Shown here: positions 39,118-48,236 of the stretch, piece after piece
Layout: every line of letters starts with the position of its first letter
How positions within the stretch are numbered: the stretch's first letter is position 1
Origin: Povalibacter uvarum
Lineage (GTDB): Bacteria > Pseudomonadota > Gammaproteobacteria > Steroidobacterales > Steroidobacteraceae
NCBI RefSeq assembly: GCF_014202975.1
Contig: NZ_JACHHZ010000001.1
Span: 744,001 to 808,000, forward strand
Direction: 5' to 3'
Length of the DNA: 64,000 nucleotides
Program-made: the position numbers and the translations under genes
The notes under the pieces: generated by a model
What the model saw: only the letters and a program-made list of their open reading frames with translations
What the model was told of the DNA's origin: nothing
Database searches by the model: none

Positions 39118-39729
39118 CTAAGTCGCCGGCGTCACCAGCGCGATCACGCCGAACTTCGGATGATCGATGTAGTGCCGCTCATTACTTCGCATCCGGCGCG
39201 TCTGGCGCAGCACGTATCGTTCGCCGTTTCCTTCCAGCACCAGGTCCATCGTGAGATGCAGATAGCGTCCACGTGAGAGCGCCACGCGCCCCGTCAATCC
39301 TGATCCCGGCGTTGCCTGCGAATCGATCGACATGTAGTGAGCTTCCGTGCGCGGAAAGCCAGGCTGTGTCCAGCCGAAATGGGCGAGCGGCTGATAACCG
39401 CGGCTGCGGCGCAGGGAATCAGCGATTGCGGAGAGCTTGATCCTCGCCGCAGGGAGCGCAGGGAAAGTTTCCGTCGCCGTCGCAACCGGCGGCGGTGGAG
39501 GAACCTCGACCGCTGCACCGGGCGTGCTTTCTTCATCGCCGAGCGGTGAGTTCTGCGTCAGTCCCGATTCCTGTCCCCAATCTTCGGCGGAAGCGCCGCC
39601 CGTCAGGTTGCGGAAGATGACGAGTTCGACATCGTAGGACTGTAGTCCTGACTGCTGCGCGCCCGCCGACCCCACCATCAATGCCAGGGCGGCCAGCGCC
39701 GCTGTCTTCACGATGCCGAGCTTGTTCAT
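39118..39729 (-). CDS. CsiV-type peptidoglycan-binding protein
   Basis: 203 residues with a signal peptide (about residues 1-24, cut at AGA-Q). The mature start YDVELVIFRNL is typical of the CsiV family, and the C-terminal half has LRRSRGYQPLAHFGWTQPG, GRYLHLTMDLVL and HYIDHPKFGVIALVTP, the family's conserved end. CsiV of Vibrio is a periplasmic protein needed for cells exposed to D-amino acids; gammaproteobacterial copies often lie next to mfd. Here it follows mfd by 38 nt on the same strand. Confidence 0.88.
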   Translation of the reverse strand: MNKLGIVKTAALAALALMVGSAGAQQSGLQSYDVELVIFRNLTGGASAEDWGQESGLTQNSPLGDEESTPGAAVEVPPPPPVATATETFPALPAARIKLSAIADSLRRSRGYQPLAHFGWTQPGFPRTEAHYMSIDSQATPGSGLTGRVALSRGRYLHLTMDLVLEGNGERYVLRQTRRMRSNERHYIDHPKFGVIALVTPAT

Positions 39730-39767
39730 GCTTCGAGTGTATCAAGAGTCCCGGAAGGTCGGCCGCG

Positions 39768-42700
39768 TCATTTCCGCTTCGGAGGCGCGGCCGGCGGTGG
39801 CTTCTTGCCGAGCGCGTCGATCAATTGCACGGCGGTTTCGAACCGGCGTTCGTCCGTCTCCAGCTTGAGCGTGAAGCGCAGTTTCACGCCGCCTTCGAGT
39901 CGATGCGTGCGCGCATTCTGCTGCACGTAACGGATCAGGACGCCTGGATCGACCCGAGTGTCGGACTCGAACGTGACCGATCCGCCGCCCGGACCGATGT
40001 CCATCTTGCGCAGTCCCAGCTCCTTCGCCGCGAGCTTCAGCTCGGCGATGCGGAAGAGATTCTTCGCCTGCGGCGGCAACAGGCCGAAGCGATCGATCAT
40101 CTCCACCTGCATCTCGCGCAACTCGTCGTTCGTCGGTGCGGCAGCGATGCGCTTGTAGAGGACCAGTCGCAGGTGAACGTCCGGCAAGTAGTCGTCAGGC
40201 AGAAGCGCTGGCAGATGCAGGTCGACTTCGGGTCCCTGGTGCATGGCGCCTTCGAGATCGGGGACCTTGCCCGACTTCAGCGCGTTCACGGCTCGCTCCA
40301 GCATCTCCATGTAGAGCGCGTAGCCGATCTCCTGTATCTGGCCCGTCTGCTCCTCCCCGAGCAGCTCGCCGGCACCGCGGATCTCGAGATCGTGCGTCGC
40401 AAGCGTGAAGCCCGCGCCCAGGTCTTCGAGAGATTCGATGGCTTCGAGCCGCTTCGCTGCATCGCCCGTCATCACATTGCGTGGCGGCGTCATCAGGTAG
40501 GCGTACGCCTGGTGATGAGAGCGGCCGACGCGACCGCGCAGCTGATGGAGCTGGGCGAGGCCGAGCTTGTCGGCGCGATCGATGATGATCGTGTTGGCCG
40601 AAGGCACGTCGATGCCGCTTTCGACGATCGTCGTGCAGACGAGCAGGTTCGTGCGCTGATGATAGAAATCGAGCATGACCTGCTCGAGCTCCCGCTCCCG
40701 CATCTGTCCGTGGCCGATCGCGATTCGCGCTTCGGGCACGATCTCCGCCAGTGCCTTTGCCGTGCGCTCGATCGTCTCGACGGCGTTGTGAACGAAATAG
40801 ATCTGACCGCCACGGCGGATTTCGCGCAGGCAGGCCTCGCGGATCGTTGCAGGGTCCCACTGCGAGACGAACGTCTTGATCGACAGACGCGACACTGGCG
40901 GCGTCGTGATCAGTGACAACTCGCGCAGGCCGCCCATCGCCATGTTCAACGTGCGCGGGATCGGCGTCGCGGTGAGTGTCAGCACATCCACTTCGGCGCG
41001 CAGTTGCTTCAGGCGTTCCTTGTCCTTGACGCCGAAGCGATGTTCTTCGTCGATGATCACGAGGCCGAGGCGCGCGAACTTGATGCCCGTTTGAAGCAGG
41101 CGATGCGTGCCGACGACGATGTCGACCTTGCCCTGCTCGAGGCCCTGCAGCACCTGGTCGACTTCTTTCGTGCTGCGAAAGCGCGATAGCGATTCGACTT
41201 TCACGGGCCAGTCGGCGAACCGGTCGGCGAATGTCTGGTAGTGCTGCTGCGCCAGCAGGGTCGTAGGCACGAGCACTACGACTTGCTTGCCGGCCTGTAC
41301 CGCGACGAACGCGGCGCGCAGTGCGACTTCCGTCTTGCCGAAGCCGACGTCGCCGCAGACGACGCGATCCATCGGGCGGCCGCTGGCGAGATCGGCGACG
41401 ACGGCCTCGATGGCCTGGGCCTGGTCCGGTGTCTCTTCGAACTTGAACTGCGCTTCGAAGGCGCGAAGGTCGTCCTCGTTCGCGGCGAGTTGTTCGCCCT
41501 GGCGCGCGGCGCGGCGCGAATACAAGTCGAGCAATTCAGCCGCCGTGTCGCGAATGCGCTGCGCCGCCTTCTTCTTCGCCTTTTGCCACGCATCCGTGCC
41601 CAGCTTGTGCAGCGGAGCGGATTCCGCCGGCGAGCCGGTGTAGCGGCTGATGAGGTCGAGCGCGTGAACCGGCACGTACAGCTTGTCGTTATCGGCGTAC
41701 TCGAGCACCAGGAATTCGCTGGTGAGGCCGCCGACGTCCAGCGTCTGCAATCCAAGGAACCGACCGACGCCGTAGTGTTCGTGAACGACGGGCGAGCCTG
41801 CGCGCAGGTCGGTCAGGTCGCGAATGATTTTTTCAGGATCGCGCTCGGGTCGGCGTCGCCGGCGCTCCTGTCGGGCGCGTTCGCCGAAGAGCTGTTCCTC
41901 GGCAATCAGTGCGAGATGCGGCCGTTCGAGGACGAGACCGGTCGAGATCGGCGAGACCGTGATGGCGAGAGGCGCATCGCTGTCGCGGAAGGCGGGCCAG
42001 TGATCGACGAGCGCGGGCGCGACCATCCGCTTGCGCAGCACGTCGAGCAGCATCTCGCGGCGACCCGCGGATTCCGCGGCGATCAATACGCGTCCCTGGA
42101 ACTCCGAGAGGAAGGCAGTCAGTCCCCGAGCGGGATCATCGCTGCGTTGATCGACACGCAGATGCGGCGGCGCCTTCGTTCCGAAATTCTGGAAGGGCAA
42201 CGTCTGTGTCAGTGGATCGAGCTCCACTCGCGACAGGTCGATGCGCCGGAAGGCCGTGCGGCGTTGCATGACCTCGGCTGGCGGCATGAACACTTCATTC
42301 GGGGCGAGGATCGGACGCGATGCGTCGTGGCCGCGCTGGTCGTACCGGATCTGGATCTCCGAGAACGCCTGTCCCGCGAGCGCTTCCATGTCGATGTCGG
42401 CAGCGATCAGCGTGTTCGGTGGCAGGTACTCGAACAGCGTCGCGCTCGTGTCGAAGAACAGCGGCAGGTAGTACTCGATGCCCGCTGGCGGCGCGCCTTC
42501 CGCGATGTCCTGGTAGAGCGACATCTTGGTGAGATCGCCGGGAAAGCGAATGCGGAAGCGGCGCTTGAACGCCTGGATGCCGTCCGCCGTCAGCGGAAAC
42601 TCCCGGGCGGGCAGCAGGCGCAAGGCCTTCACCTTGTCGCCCGAGCGTTGCGTCTCGGGATCGAAGATGCGGATGCTCTCGACCTCATCGTCGAACAGAT

Positions 42701-43253
42701 CGATGCGATAGGGCGTCGCGCTGCCCATCGGGAACAGGTCGATCAGCGACCCGCGCACCGCGAACTCGCCCGGTGCGATGACCTGCGAGCTCGCGACGTA
42801 GCCGGCGCCAACGAGGCGCTCACGAAACTTCTCGACATCGAGCCGTTCCTGCGTCGAGAGATCGAATGCATGCGCATCGATATACGTGTGCGGCGGGAGC
42901 CGCTGCAGAAGGGTTTCGAGATCGATGATGACGATGCCCTTGGTCAGCCGCGGCAGCGCGGCCAGCATGCGCAGGCGCTGCGAGACGATGTCAGGATGCG
43001 GCGAGAACAGGTCGTAAGGCAGCGTCTCCCAGTCCGGGAAACTCTCGATGTACATCCCGGGCTCGGAGAAGAAGCGAAGCTCGTCTTCGTAGCGACTCGC
43101 CTGCCGGGCGTCGGCTGCGATGACCAGCACGGGCGCGGAGGATCGCCGGGCCGCTTCCGCCAGCGACAGTGAAGTCGCTGATCCGTAGAGCTGGCCCCAG
43201 CGAACATGGATCTGGGCTTTGCTGGGAAGAAGGAGTTCGTCGTTCAGTGGCAT
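39768..43253 (-). CDS. mfd: Transcription-repair coupling factor
   Basis: DNA translocase that removes stalled RNA polymerase and recruits UvrA. 1161 residues from the ATG at 43253 (PLNDELLLPSKAQIHVRWGQ). N-terminal UvrB-like domains include ESFPDWETLPYD; an RNA-polymerase-interacting domain with VHEHYGVGRFLGLQTLDVGG follows; the RecG-like motor has the Walker A GDVGFGKTEVALRAAF, IIDEEHRFGV and TATPIPRTLNMA. The C-terminal TRCF domain ends in the basic tail. A further in-frame upstream part (to 43406) is translated from the terminator repeats and is not coding. Confidence 0.97.
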   Translation of the reverse strand: MPLNDELLLPSKAQIHVRWGQLYGSATSLSLAEAARRSSAPVLVIAADARQASRYEDELRFFSEPGMYIESFPDWETLPYDLFSPHPDIVSQRLRMLAALPRLTKGIVIIDLETLLQRLPPHTYIDAHAFDLSTQERLDVEKFRERLVGAGYVASSQVIAPGEFAVRGSLIDLFPMGSATPYRIDLFDDEVESIRIFDPETQRSGDKVKALRLLPAREFPLTADGIQAFKRRFRIRFPGDLTKMSLYQDIAEGAPPAGIEYYLPLFFDTSATLFEYLPPNTLIAADIDMEALAGQAFSEIQIRYDQRGHDASRPILAPNEVFMPPAEVMQRRTAFRRIDLSRVELDPLTQTLPFQNFGTKAPPHLRVDQRSDDPARGLTAFLSEFQGRVLIAAESAGRREMLLDVLRKRMVAPALVDHWPAFRDSDAPLAITVSPISTGLVLERPHLALIAEEQLFGERARQERRRRRPERDPEKIIRDLTDLRAGSPVVHEHYGVGRFLGLQTLDVGGLTSEFLVLEYADNDKLYVPVHALDLISRYTGSPAESAPLHKLGTDAWQKAKKKAAQRIRDTAAELLDLYSRRAARQGEQLAANEDDLRAFEAQFKFEETPDQAQAIEAVVADLASGRPMDRVVCGDVGFGKTEVALRAAFVAVQAGKQVVVLVPTTLLAQQHYQTFADRFADWPVKVESLSRFRSTKEVDQVLQGLEQGKVDIVVGTHRLLQTGIKFARLGLVIIDEEHRFGVKDKERLKQLRAEVDVLTLTATPIPRTLNMAMGGLRELSLITTPPVSRLSIKTFVSQWDPATIREACLREIRRGGQIYFVHNAVETIERTAKALAEIVPEARIAIGHGQMRERELEQVMLDFYHQRTNLLVCTTIVESGIDVPSANTIIIDRADKLGLAQLHQLRGRVGRSHHQAYAYLMTPPRNVMTGDAAKRLEAIESLEDLGAGFTLATHDLEIRGAGELLGEEQTGQIQEIGYALYMEMLERAVNALKSGKVPDLEGAMHQGPEVDLHLPALLPDDYLPDVHLRLVLYKRIAAAPTNDELREMQVEMIDRFGLLPPQAKNLFRIAELKLAAKELGLRKMDIGPGGGSVTFESDTRVDPGVLIRYVQQNARTHRLEGGVKLRFTLKLETDERRFETAVQLIDALGKKPPPAAPPKRK

Positions 43254-43358
43254 CTTGAGGACGTCGTCGATTCGCAATGACAAATGACAGCACTCGGGCA
43301 GACGCGCACTGCGTCCCCGAAGGCGGGCGAGGGTATCAGTTGGGGGAGAACCGGAAAA

Positions 43359-43449
43359 GAAAAAGGCCCGACGTTGTCGGGGCACCAAAAAGAAAAGGCC
43401 CGACATTGTCGGGGCACCAAAAAGAAAAGGCCCGACATTGTCGGGCCTG
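43359..43449 (-). terminator. Tandemly triplicated terminator hairpin
   Basis: Three copies of a hairpin with GGCCCGAC / GTCGGGxC arms, starting at 43365, 43397 and 43429, that is, a 32-bp period. On the minus strand each is followed by TTTTCTTTTT, so it terminates the small minus-strand gene ending at 43501. The first two copies (as listed) have one mismatch in the stem; the copy at 43429-43447 is perfect with an 8-bp stem. Confidence 0.85.
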
Positions 43450-43500
43450 GCCTCATTCCGCTCTGGCTAGCCGGCTAACGGCTGGCTGGCCAATCTTGCT

Positions 43501-43785
43501 TCAGCTCTTCACCACCGTGTGCAGCACGATGTTGTTCTCGAAGTACACCACGTAGGCGGGATATTCCCAGCGTGTGATCGGCGGTTGCCCGACGGCGGGT
43601 TCCCGATTGGAAGGGGCGCCGAACGTCGCTTCGACCTTTTCCATCGACATGCCGCGGGACGGCGTCGATCCGGTCGATGACGTCGAGGCGGGCATCTGCA
43701 ATTCGTCCGCATGTACAGCTGCTGCGCTGCCGACGAGGGCAGCAAAGGCGGCAGCGAGAATGCTAATCCGGGGCGCAGCGCGCAT
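43501..43785 (-). CDS. Small exported protein, possibly BamE/OmlA-like fold
   Basis: 94 residues from ATG 43785, which has GGAGG 8 nt upstream. Signal peptide about residues 1-27 (cut near VHA-DE), then a Ser/Thr linker and a C-terminal 45 residues: GMSMEKVEATFGAPSNREPA, then ITRWEYPAYVVYFENN. The G-M-S-x-x-x-V-x-x-x-F-G-x-P pattern is like the start of the SmpA/OmlA (BamE) domain, but the protein is shorter and not a lipoprotein (no lipobox). Followed by a tripled terminator. Function unknown. Confidence 0.82.
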   Translation of the reverse strand: MRAAPRISILAAAFAALVGSAAAVHADELQMPASTSSTGSTPSRGMSMEKVEATFGAPSNREPAVGQPPITRWEYPAYVVYFENNIVLHTVVKS

Positions 43786-43871
43786 GGTCAGTCCTCCAGG
43801 AAACGACGCAGCCACTGTATAGCAGCCCTTACATAACGGCCAAGCGCAGGCCCGTCATTTGGTGTCGCAGT

Positions 43872-45785
43872 TCACACTTTCCAGTAGACCGCATACCGCT
43901 CGTCGAACACCCGGTGCAGGGGCACCAGGGTGAGAGGGGTCGCCTGGCCCGTCGCCTGGAATTCGAGCGGCCGTCCCGCGACCGGGCGCAACCAGTTCGA
44001 CGGGTCGTCGGATCCTCCAACGATTGCGGGCGCGGCTACCGGATCGGAGGTGTACTCCGGGATCGTGCGTGGTTTCGTTGGTCCCGCCCGAAGATTGTCC
44101 TTGGTGAGTCCCGCCGCGCCGAGTCGACCTGCGAGAACGATCGGCCCGTACATGACGGCGCGCAAGGTGGGATCGTCCGGAATCACCGCGTAGTGCAAGC
44201 GCATCGGCAGGCGAACCTCCAGCACATCGCCGTCGCGCCAGCGTCGATCGACGACGAAGTAGCTGCCCGGTGAAGCGAAGCCATCGAGTGCCCGTCCGTT
44301 GAGCGATGCGGAGCCGCCCTGAACCCACGAGGGAACGCGCACCCGCAAGGGCATCGCCGTCGGACGCTTCAGATGAACTGTCAGGCGAACGGTATCGGAG
44401 TCGGGGAAGCGAGTTTCCTGCGTGAGGCGCACATCCTTCTCTGCCCACGTCACCGTCGAAGGCACGAAGAGATTCACGAACACGCCGCGCTCGTCATGGA
44501 AATAGATGCTGTCGCCGAGCTTGGCGAACGATTCGGCCATGCTGCCCGTGCAGCACCAGAAATCGTGCAGCGGCGTACCGAAGAGCTTCCAGAAACCACT
44601 TTGCAGCGGGACGTAATAGAGCTTGTCGCCATCGCTCGGGTGCTGCACGCCGAGAATGCCGTTGTAGTAGGCGCGCTCGTAGTAGTCGGCGGCTCGTGCG
44701 TCGCCCGTCCACTGGAAGAGGTGCCGCGTCAGCTTCTGCATGTTGTACGTGACGCAGCACTCCTGCGTGTAGCCGGAAAGCTCCTTCGCGAGTTGGCCCG
44801 GCGGCGTATTCCACGATTCGCCGCTGCTCGTGCCGCCTGTGCAGAAGCAGCGTCGTTCGGTGACGGTGTGCCAGAAGTAGCCCGCAACGTTCTGGAGACG
44901 ACGATCGCCGGTGACTTCGTAGCCGCGTGCAGCGCCGATGACTTTGGGGATCGTCGTGTTCACGTGCAGTCCCTGCAGTTCGTCACGACCCGCGGCGAGC
45001 GGTGCGAAGACGCGTTCGTGGTCGAAGCGGCGCGCGAGCTCCGTCCACTTCGCGTCTTTCGTGACAGCGCCGAGGTTGTACAGCAGCTCGTTCATACCGC
45101 CGTATTCGCGCTCGAGCACGCGAGCCATGTGATCTTCGCTCAGAGGCTGAGTCCACGCGGCAGTCCATTTCGCCATGCCGAGCAGCGTCTGCAGGGCTGC
45201 TTCGTTGCCGCTGAGCGTGTACGAGTCCAGCAGACCCGCCATGATCTTGTGGAGCGTGTAGAAGGGCGCCCACGCGGGCTTGCCGGCACGCAGCCGGTCG
45301 AACAGTTCTTCGGGGAAAGCGCTGAGAAAGCCGTTGCCCAGCGCTGCCTGGCATTTCGCAAGTTCGGTGACCATGAGATCGCCGCGTGCTCGGACTTCAG
45401 CATCACCAGTCTGCGCCGCCAGCAGTGCGCAGGCAGACAGGTAATGGCCGGTAAAGTGGCCGCGCAGTTCATTGTCGGGTGCTTCCCATCCGCCGAGCGG
45501 CTCCGCCGTGCTCGGAAGGCCAGCTGTCAGGCGAAACATGTGGAGCAAGCGATCGGGATCGAGCTCCAAGAGATAGCGTCGGTTGACCTGCGCGGCTTCC
45601 AGTGCCGGGCCCGCCCCGAGACGAACATCCTTGAGATCGAAAGGCTGCAGCGGATTGTGAATGGTGGTGACTTGGCCCGAGGCTTGTCCGAGCGACGTTG
45701 CGGGCCAGAGCGGCAGCGAGGCTGTGCCGAATGCCGCGGCGACAAAGGTACGTCGAGGGATCCGAAGCGTCATGCGGGTGCCCAT
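43872..45785 (-). CDS. Glycoside hydrolase family 127 protein (beta-L-arabinofuranosidase type)
   Basis: 637 residues with a Tat-type signal: PRRTFVAAAFG, then an Ala/Leu-rich helix. GH127 (DUF1680) features: NELRGHFTGHYLSACA near residue 105, GGTSSGESW with the acid/base-like Glu323, QECCVTYNM (residues 341-349) with Glu342 and Cys residues, and FWCCTGSMAESFAKLGDSIYF with Cys411-Cys412. In characterised GH127 enzymes these Glu/Cys residues bind zinc and one Cys is the nucleophile. No other glycan-use genes lie nearby. Start 45773 (second Met) is an alternative. Confidence 0.9.
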   Translation of the reverse strand: MGTRMTLRIPRRTFVAAAFGTASLPLWPATSLGQASGQVTTIHNPLQPFDLKDVRLGAGPALEAAQVNRRYLLELDPDRLLHMFRLTAGLPSTAEPLGGWEAPDNELRGHFTGHYLSACALLAAQTGDAEVRARGDLMVTELAKCQAALGNGFLSAFPEELFDRLRAGKPAWAPFYTLHKIMAGLLDSYTLSGNEAALQTLLGMAKWTAAWTQPLSEDHMARVLEREYGGMNELLYNLGAVTKDAKWTELARRFDHERVFAPLAAGRDELQGLHVNTTIPKVIGAARGYEVTGDRRLQNVAGYFWHTVTERRCFCTGGTSSGESWNTPPGQLAKELSGYTQECCVTYNMQKLTRHLFQWTGDARAADYYERAYYNGILGVQHPSDGDKLYYVPLQSGFWKLFGTPLHDFWCCTGSMAESFAKLGDSIYFHDERGVFVNLFVPSTVTWAEKDVRLTQETRFPDSDTVRLTVHLKRPTAMPLRVRVPSWVQGGSASLNGRALDGFASPGSYFVVDRRWRDGDVLEVRLPMRLHYAVIPDDPTLRAVMYGPIVLAGRLGAAGLTKDNLRAGPTKPRTIPEYTSDPVAAPAIVGGSDDPSNWLRPVAGRPLEFQATGQATPLTLVPLHRVFDERYAVYWKV

Positions 45786-45942
45786 GCAAGGACTGTCGCG
45801 GCAGCTTACGCGAAAGCGGTCGTATTTCGTGACTGGATTTTTTTTCCGCGCCGGGAGATAACGATGGCGGCGGCCCGGCGATGAAGATACGAAAAGCTAC
45901 GCCGGGTGATGCCGAACCGCTCCCTTGCCATGCGAGCTCGTC

Positions 45943-46818
45943 GTGACTGCCACTGCCCAGATACTGCTGAGCGTTCTCGTCGTTCTGGCCGCGTACTTCG
46001 CCTGGCGCTGGTGGCGCGCCGCGAATGCCAGCATGCGCCAGGGAGAGCCGGCGAAGCCCGGCCTCCTGCGAGTCGCGATCGGCTTCGTCACGAACTTCTT
46101 CGACACGCTCGGCATCGGGTCATTTGCTCCCACGACCTCGGTGTTCAAGTTCCTGCGCGTCGTTCCCGACGAGCTGATTCCGGGAACGCTGAACGTCGGG
46201 CACGTGATCCCGACCGTCGCGCAGGCGTTGATTTTTATCGCGGTGGTCGACGTCGATCCGACGACGTTGACCGGCATGATCGCGTCGGCGGTCCTCGGGG
46301 CGTGGTTGGGCGCGGGAATCGTGTCGAAGTTGCCGAGGCGCGCGATCCAGATCTCGATGGGCTTCGCGCTGCTCGTTGCCGCGACGCTTTTCCTCATGAG
46401 CAATCTCGAGCTGCTGCCACGGGGCGGCGAAGCGATCGGCCTCACCGGGGTGAATCTCGCCATCGCCATCGCGATCAACTTCGTGCTGGGCGCGTTGATG
46501 ACGCTCGGCATCGGTCTGTACGCACCGTGCCTGATCCTCGTCAGCCTGCTTGGCATGAATCCGATCACCGCGTTCCCGATCATGATGGGTTCCTGCGGAT
46601 TCCTGATGCCGGTCGCGGGCGTGCGCTTCGTCGGATGCAACCGGTACGATCTGCGCGCAGCCCTGGGCTTGCTCATCGGCGGAGTGCCGGCCGTGTTGCT
46701 TGCGGCTTTCGTGGTGAAACAGCTTCCCCTGGTCTGGCTGCGCTGGCTGGTCGTATTCGTCACCCTCTACGCTGCTGCACTCATGCTGCGGGCTGCCTTC
46801 GCCAGGCGTGCGGATTGA
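45943..46818 (+). CDS. TSUP (TauE/SafE) family membrane permease
   Basis: About 291 residues from GTG 45943; TTG 45925 would add six. Eight or so hydrophobic helices. The TSUP hallmarks are VAIGFVTNFFDTLGIGSFAP near the N-terminus and the inverted repeat half VLGALMTLGIGLYAPCLILV. Such permeases export or import sulfur compounds or organic anions; the substrate here cannot be told. Divergent from the GH127 gene. Confidence 0.87.
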   Translation: MTATAQILLSVLVVLAAYFAWRWWRAANASMRQGEPAKPGLLRVAIGFVTNFFDTLGIGSFAPTTSVFKFLRVVPDELIPGTLNVGHVIPTVAQALIFIAVVDVDPTTLTGMIASAVLGAWLGAGIVSKLPRRAIQISMGFALLVAATLFLMSNLELLPRGGEAIGLTGVNLAIAIAINFVLGALMTLGIGLYAPCLILVSLLGMNPITAFPIMMGSCGFLMPVAGVRFVGCNRYDLRAALGLLIGGVPAVLLAAFVVKQLPLVWLRWLVVFVTLYAAALMLRAAFARRAD

Positions 46819-46874
46819 ACGGAACCGTCGCCCCTGTCCGCGGTCCGCAGTATCAGCGGTGATCGTGGAACCCC

Positions 46875-46880
46875 TATAAT
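46875..46880 (+). promoter_or_regulatory. Possible -10 box of the lol operon
   Basis: A perfect TATAAT 91 nt before the lolC ATG. The region 17 nt further upstream (ATCAGC) is a poor -35, so the promoter call is moderate. Confidence 0.45.
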
Positions 46881-46970
46881 CCTTCGCGCATTCGGTCGCG
46901 GCGAGTCGGATTCCGATCAGCGGCGACGTCCCACAAGAATCTCCCCCAGGTTGTCTCTACCCGCCGACGC

Positions 46971-48236
46971 ATGTTTCATCCGCTGCCCCTGTTCATCGGC
47001 ATGCGCTACGTGCGAAGCCGCAGCCGCGGTTTCTTCGTGTCGTTCATCAGCTGGATCTCGATGCTCGGCATCTGCGTCGGGGTGACCGCGCTCATCACGA
47101 TCATCTCGGTCATGAATGGCCTGGAGAGCGAGTTGCGCACGCGGCTGCTGAGCCCGGCGTCGCATGCAACGCTTTCCGGCACGCCCGAGCGCATGCGCGA
47201 CTGGCAAAGCCTGGCCGAGAAGGCCCGCACTGAACCGGGCGTCACGGGTGCCGCGCCGTTCCTCGATCTTCAGGGCATGGTCGGCCGCGGCCAGGAGTTG
47301 CGGCCCGCGCTGATTCGCGGCATCGATCCGCAACTGGAATCCCAGGTATCGGACATCAGCAAGCACATGACGGCGGGCTCGCTCGATCTGTTGGTGCCGG
47401 GCGAGCAGCGCATCGTGCTGGGCGCGGGCCTGGCCTGGACGCTCGAAGTCCAGATCGGGGATGAGATCACCGCGCTCGTGCCGACGAAGGCAGCGGCAGG
47501 CGAGGGCATGCTGGCCGGCATCGATCTGACGCCACGGATCCAGACTTTCACCGTGGTCGGCATCTTCGAGGTGGGCTTGCAGGAGCACGACACATTGCTC
47601 GCGCTCATCAACCTGTCCGACGCCGCGGCGTTCGCTGGCACTGAGGGTTCGCCGGCCGGTCTGCGGCTCAAGTTCGCGGATGTGTTTGCCGCACCGTCAC
47701 GGGTGGGCGAGATCGCGCGGACGCTCGGCGGTGATCTGGAGACCAGCGACTGGTCGATCGAGAACGCCAGCTACTTCCGGGCGATCGGCATCGAAAAGAA
47801 GATGATGTCGATCATCCTCATGCTCGTCGTCGCCGTTGCGGCATTCAACACGGTGTCGGCGCTCGTGATGGTCGTGAACGAAAAGCGCACCGACATCGCG
47901 ATCCTGCGCACAGTCGGCCTCACGCCGCGATCCGTCGTCGCCATCTTCATCACGCAAGGCGTCGTGATCGGATGGTTCGGGGCGTTGCTCGGATGCGGAC
48001 TCGGCCTGTTGCTGGCATTCAACGTGGAGACGATCGTGCCGGTGCTCGAGCGGACGCTGGGCATCCACATCTTCGATCCCACGGTTTACTACATCACGCA
48101 GGTGCCTTCGGAGGTTCACTGGCCGCAGGTCATCGCGATCACCCTGACCGCGCTGGTCCTGACCGTGCTGGCAACGATCTATCCCGCCATCCGTGGCGCA
48201 GCGACCGAGCCCGCGGAGGCGCTGCGTTATGAGTAG
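46971..48236 (+). CDS. lolC: Lipoprotein-releasing ABC transporter permease LolC
   Basis: Membrane subunit of LolCDE, which extracts outer-membrane lipoproteins from the inner membrane and hands them to LolA. 421 residues: first helix SFISWISMLGICVGVTALIT, a large periplasmic domain, and three C-terminal helices. Family motifs are VSVMNGLESELRTRLL and ALVMVVNEKRTDIAILRTVG. Paralogous to the next gene. The order here is C-E-D, whereas E. coli has C-D-E. Confidence 0.93.
   Translation: MFHPLPLFIGMRYVRSRSRGFFVSFISWISMLGICVGVTALITIISVMNGLESELRTRLLSPASHATLSGTPERMRDWQSLAEKARTEPGVTGAAPFLDLQGMVGRGQELRPALIRGIDPQLESQVSDISKHMTAGSLDLLVPGEQRIVLGAGLAWTLEVQIGDEITALVPTKAAAGEGMLAGIDLTPRIQTFTVVGIFEVGLQEHDTLLALINLSDAAAFAGTEGSPAGLRLKFADVFAAPSRVGEIARTLGGDLETSDWSIENASYFRAIGIEKKMMSIILMLVVAVAAFNTVSALVMVVNEKRTDIAILRTVGLTPRSVVAIFITQGVVIGWFGALLGCGLGLLLAFNVETIVPVLERTLGIHIFDPTVYYITQVPSEVHWPQVIAITLTALVLTVLATIYPAIRGAATEPAEALRYE

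Noticed and set aside
41241-43172. 643-codon plus-strand frame within mfd
   Set aside because: Mirror of the mfd coding region; no domain motifs and no ribosome-binding site.
43254-43406. N-terminal extension of mfd
   Set aside because: The added residues are translated from the tandem terminator hairpins; family similarity begins at PLNDELLLP.
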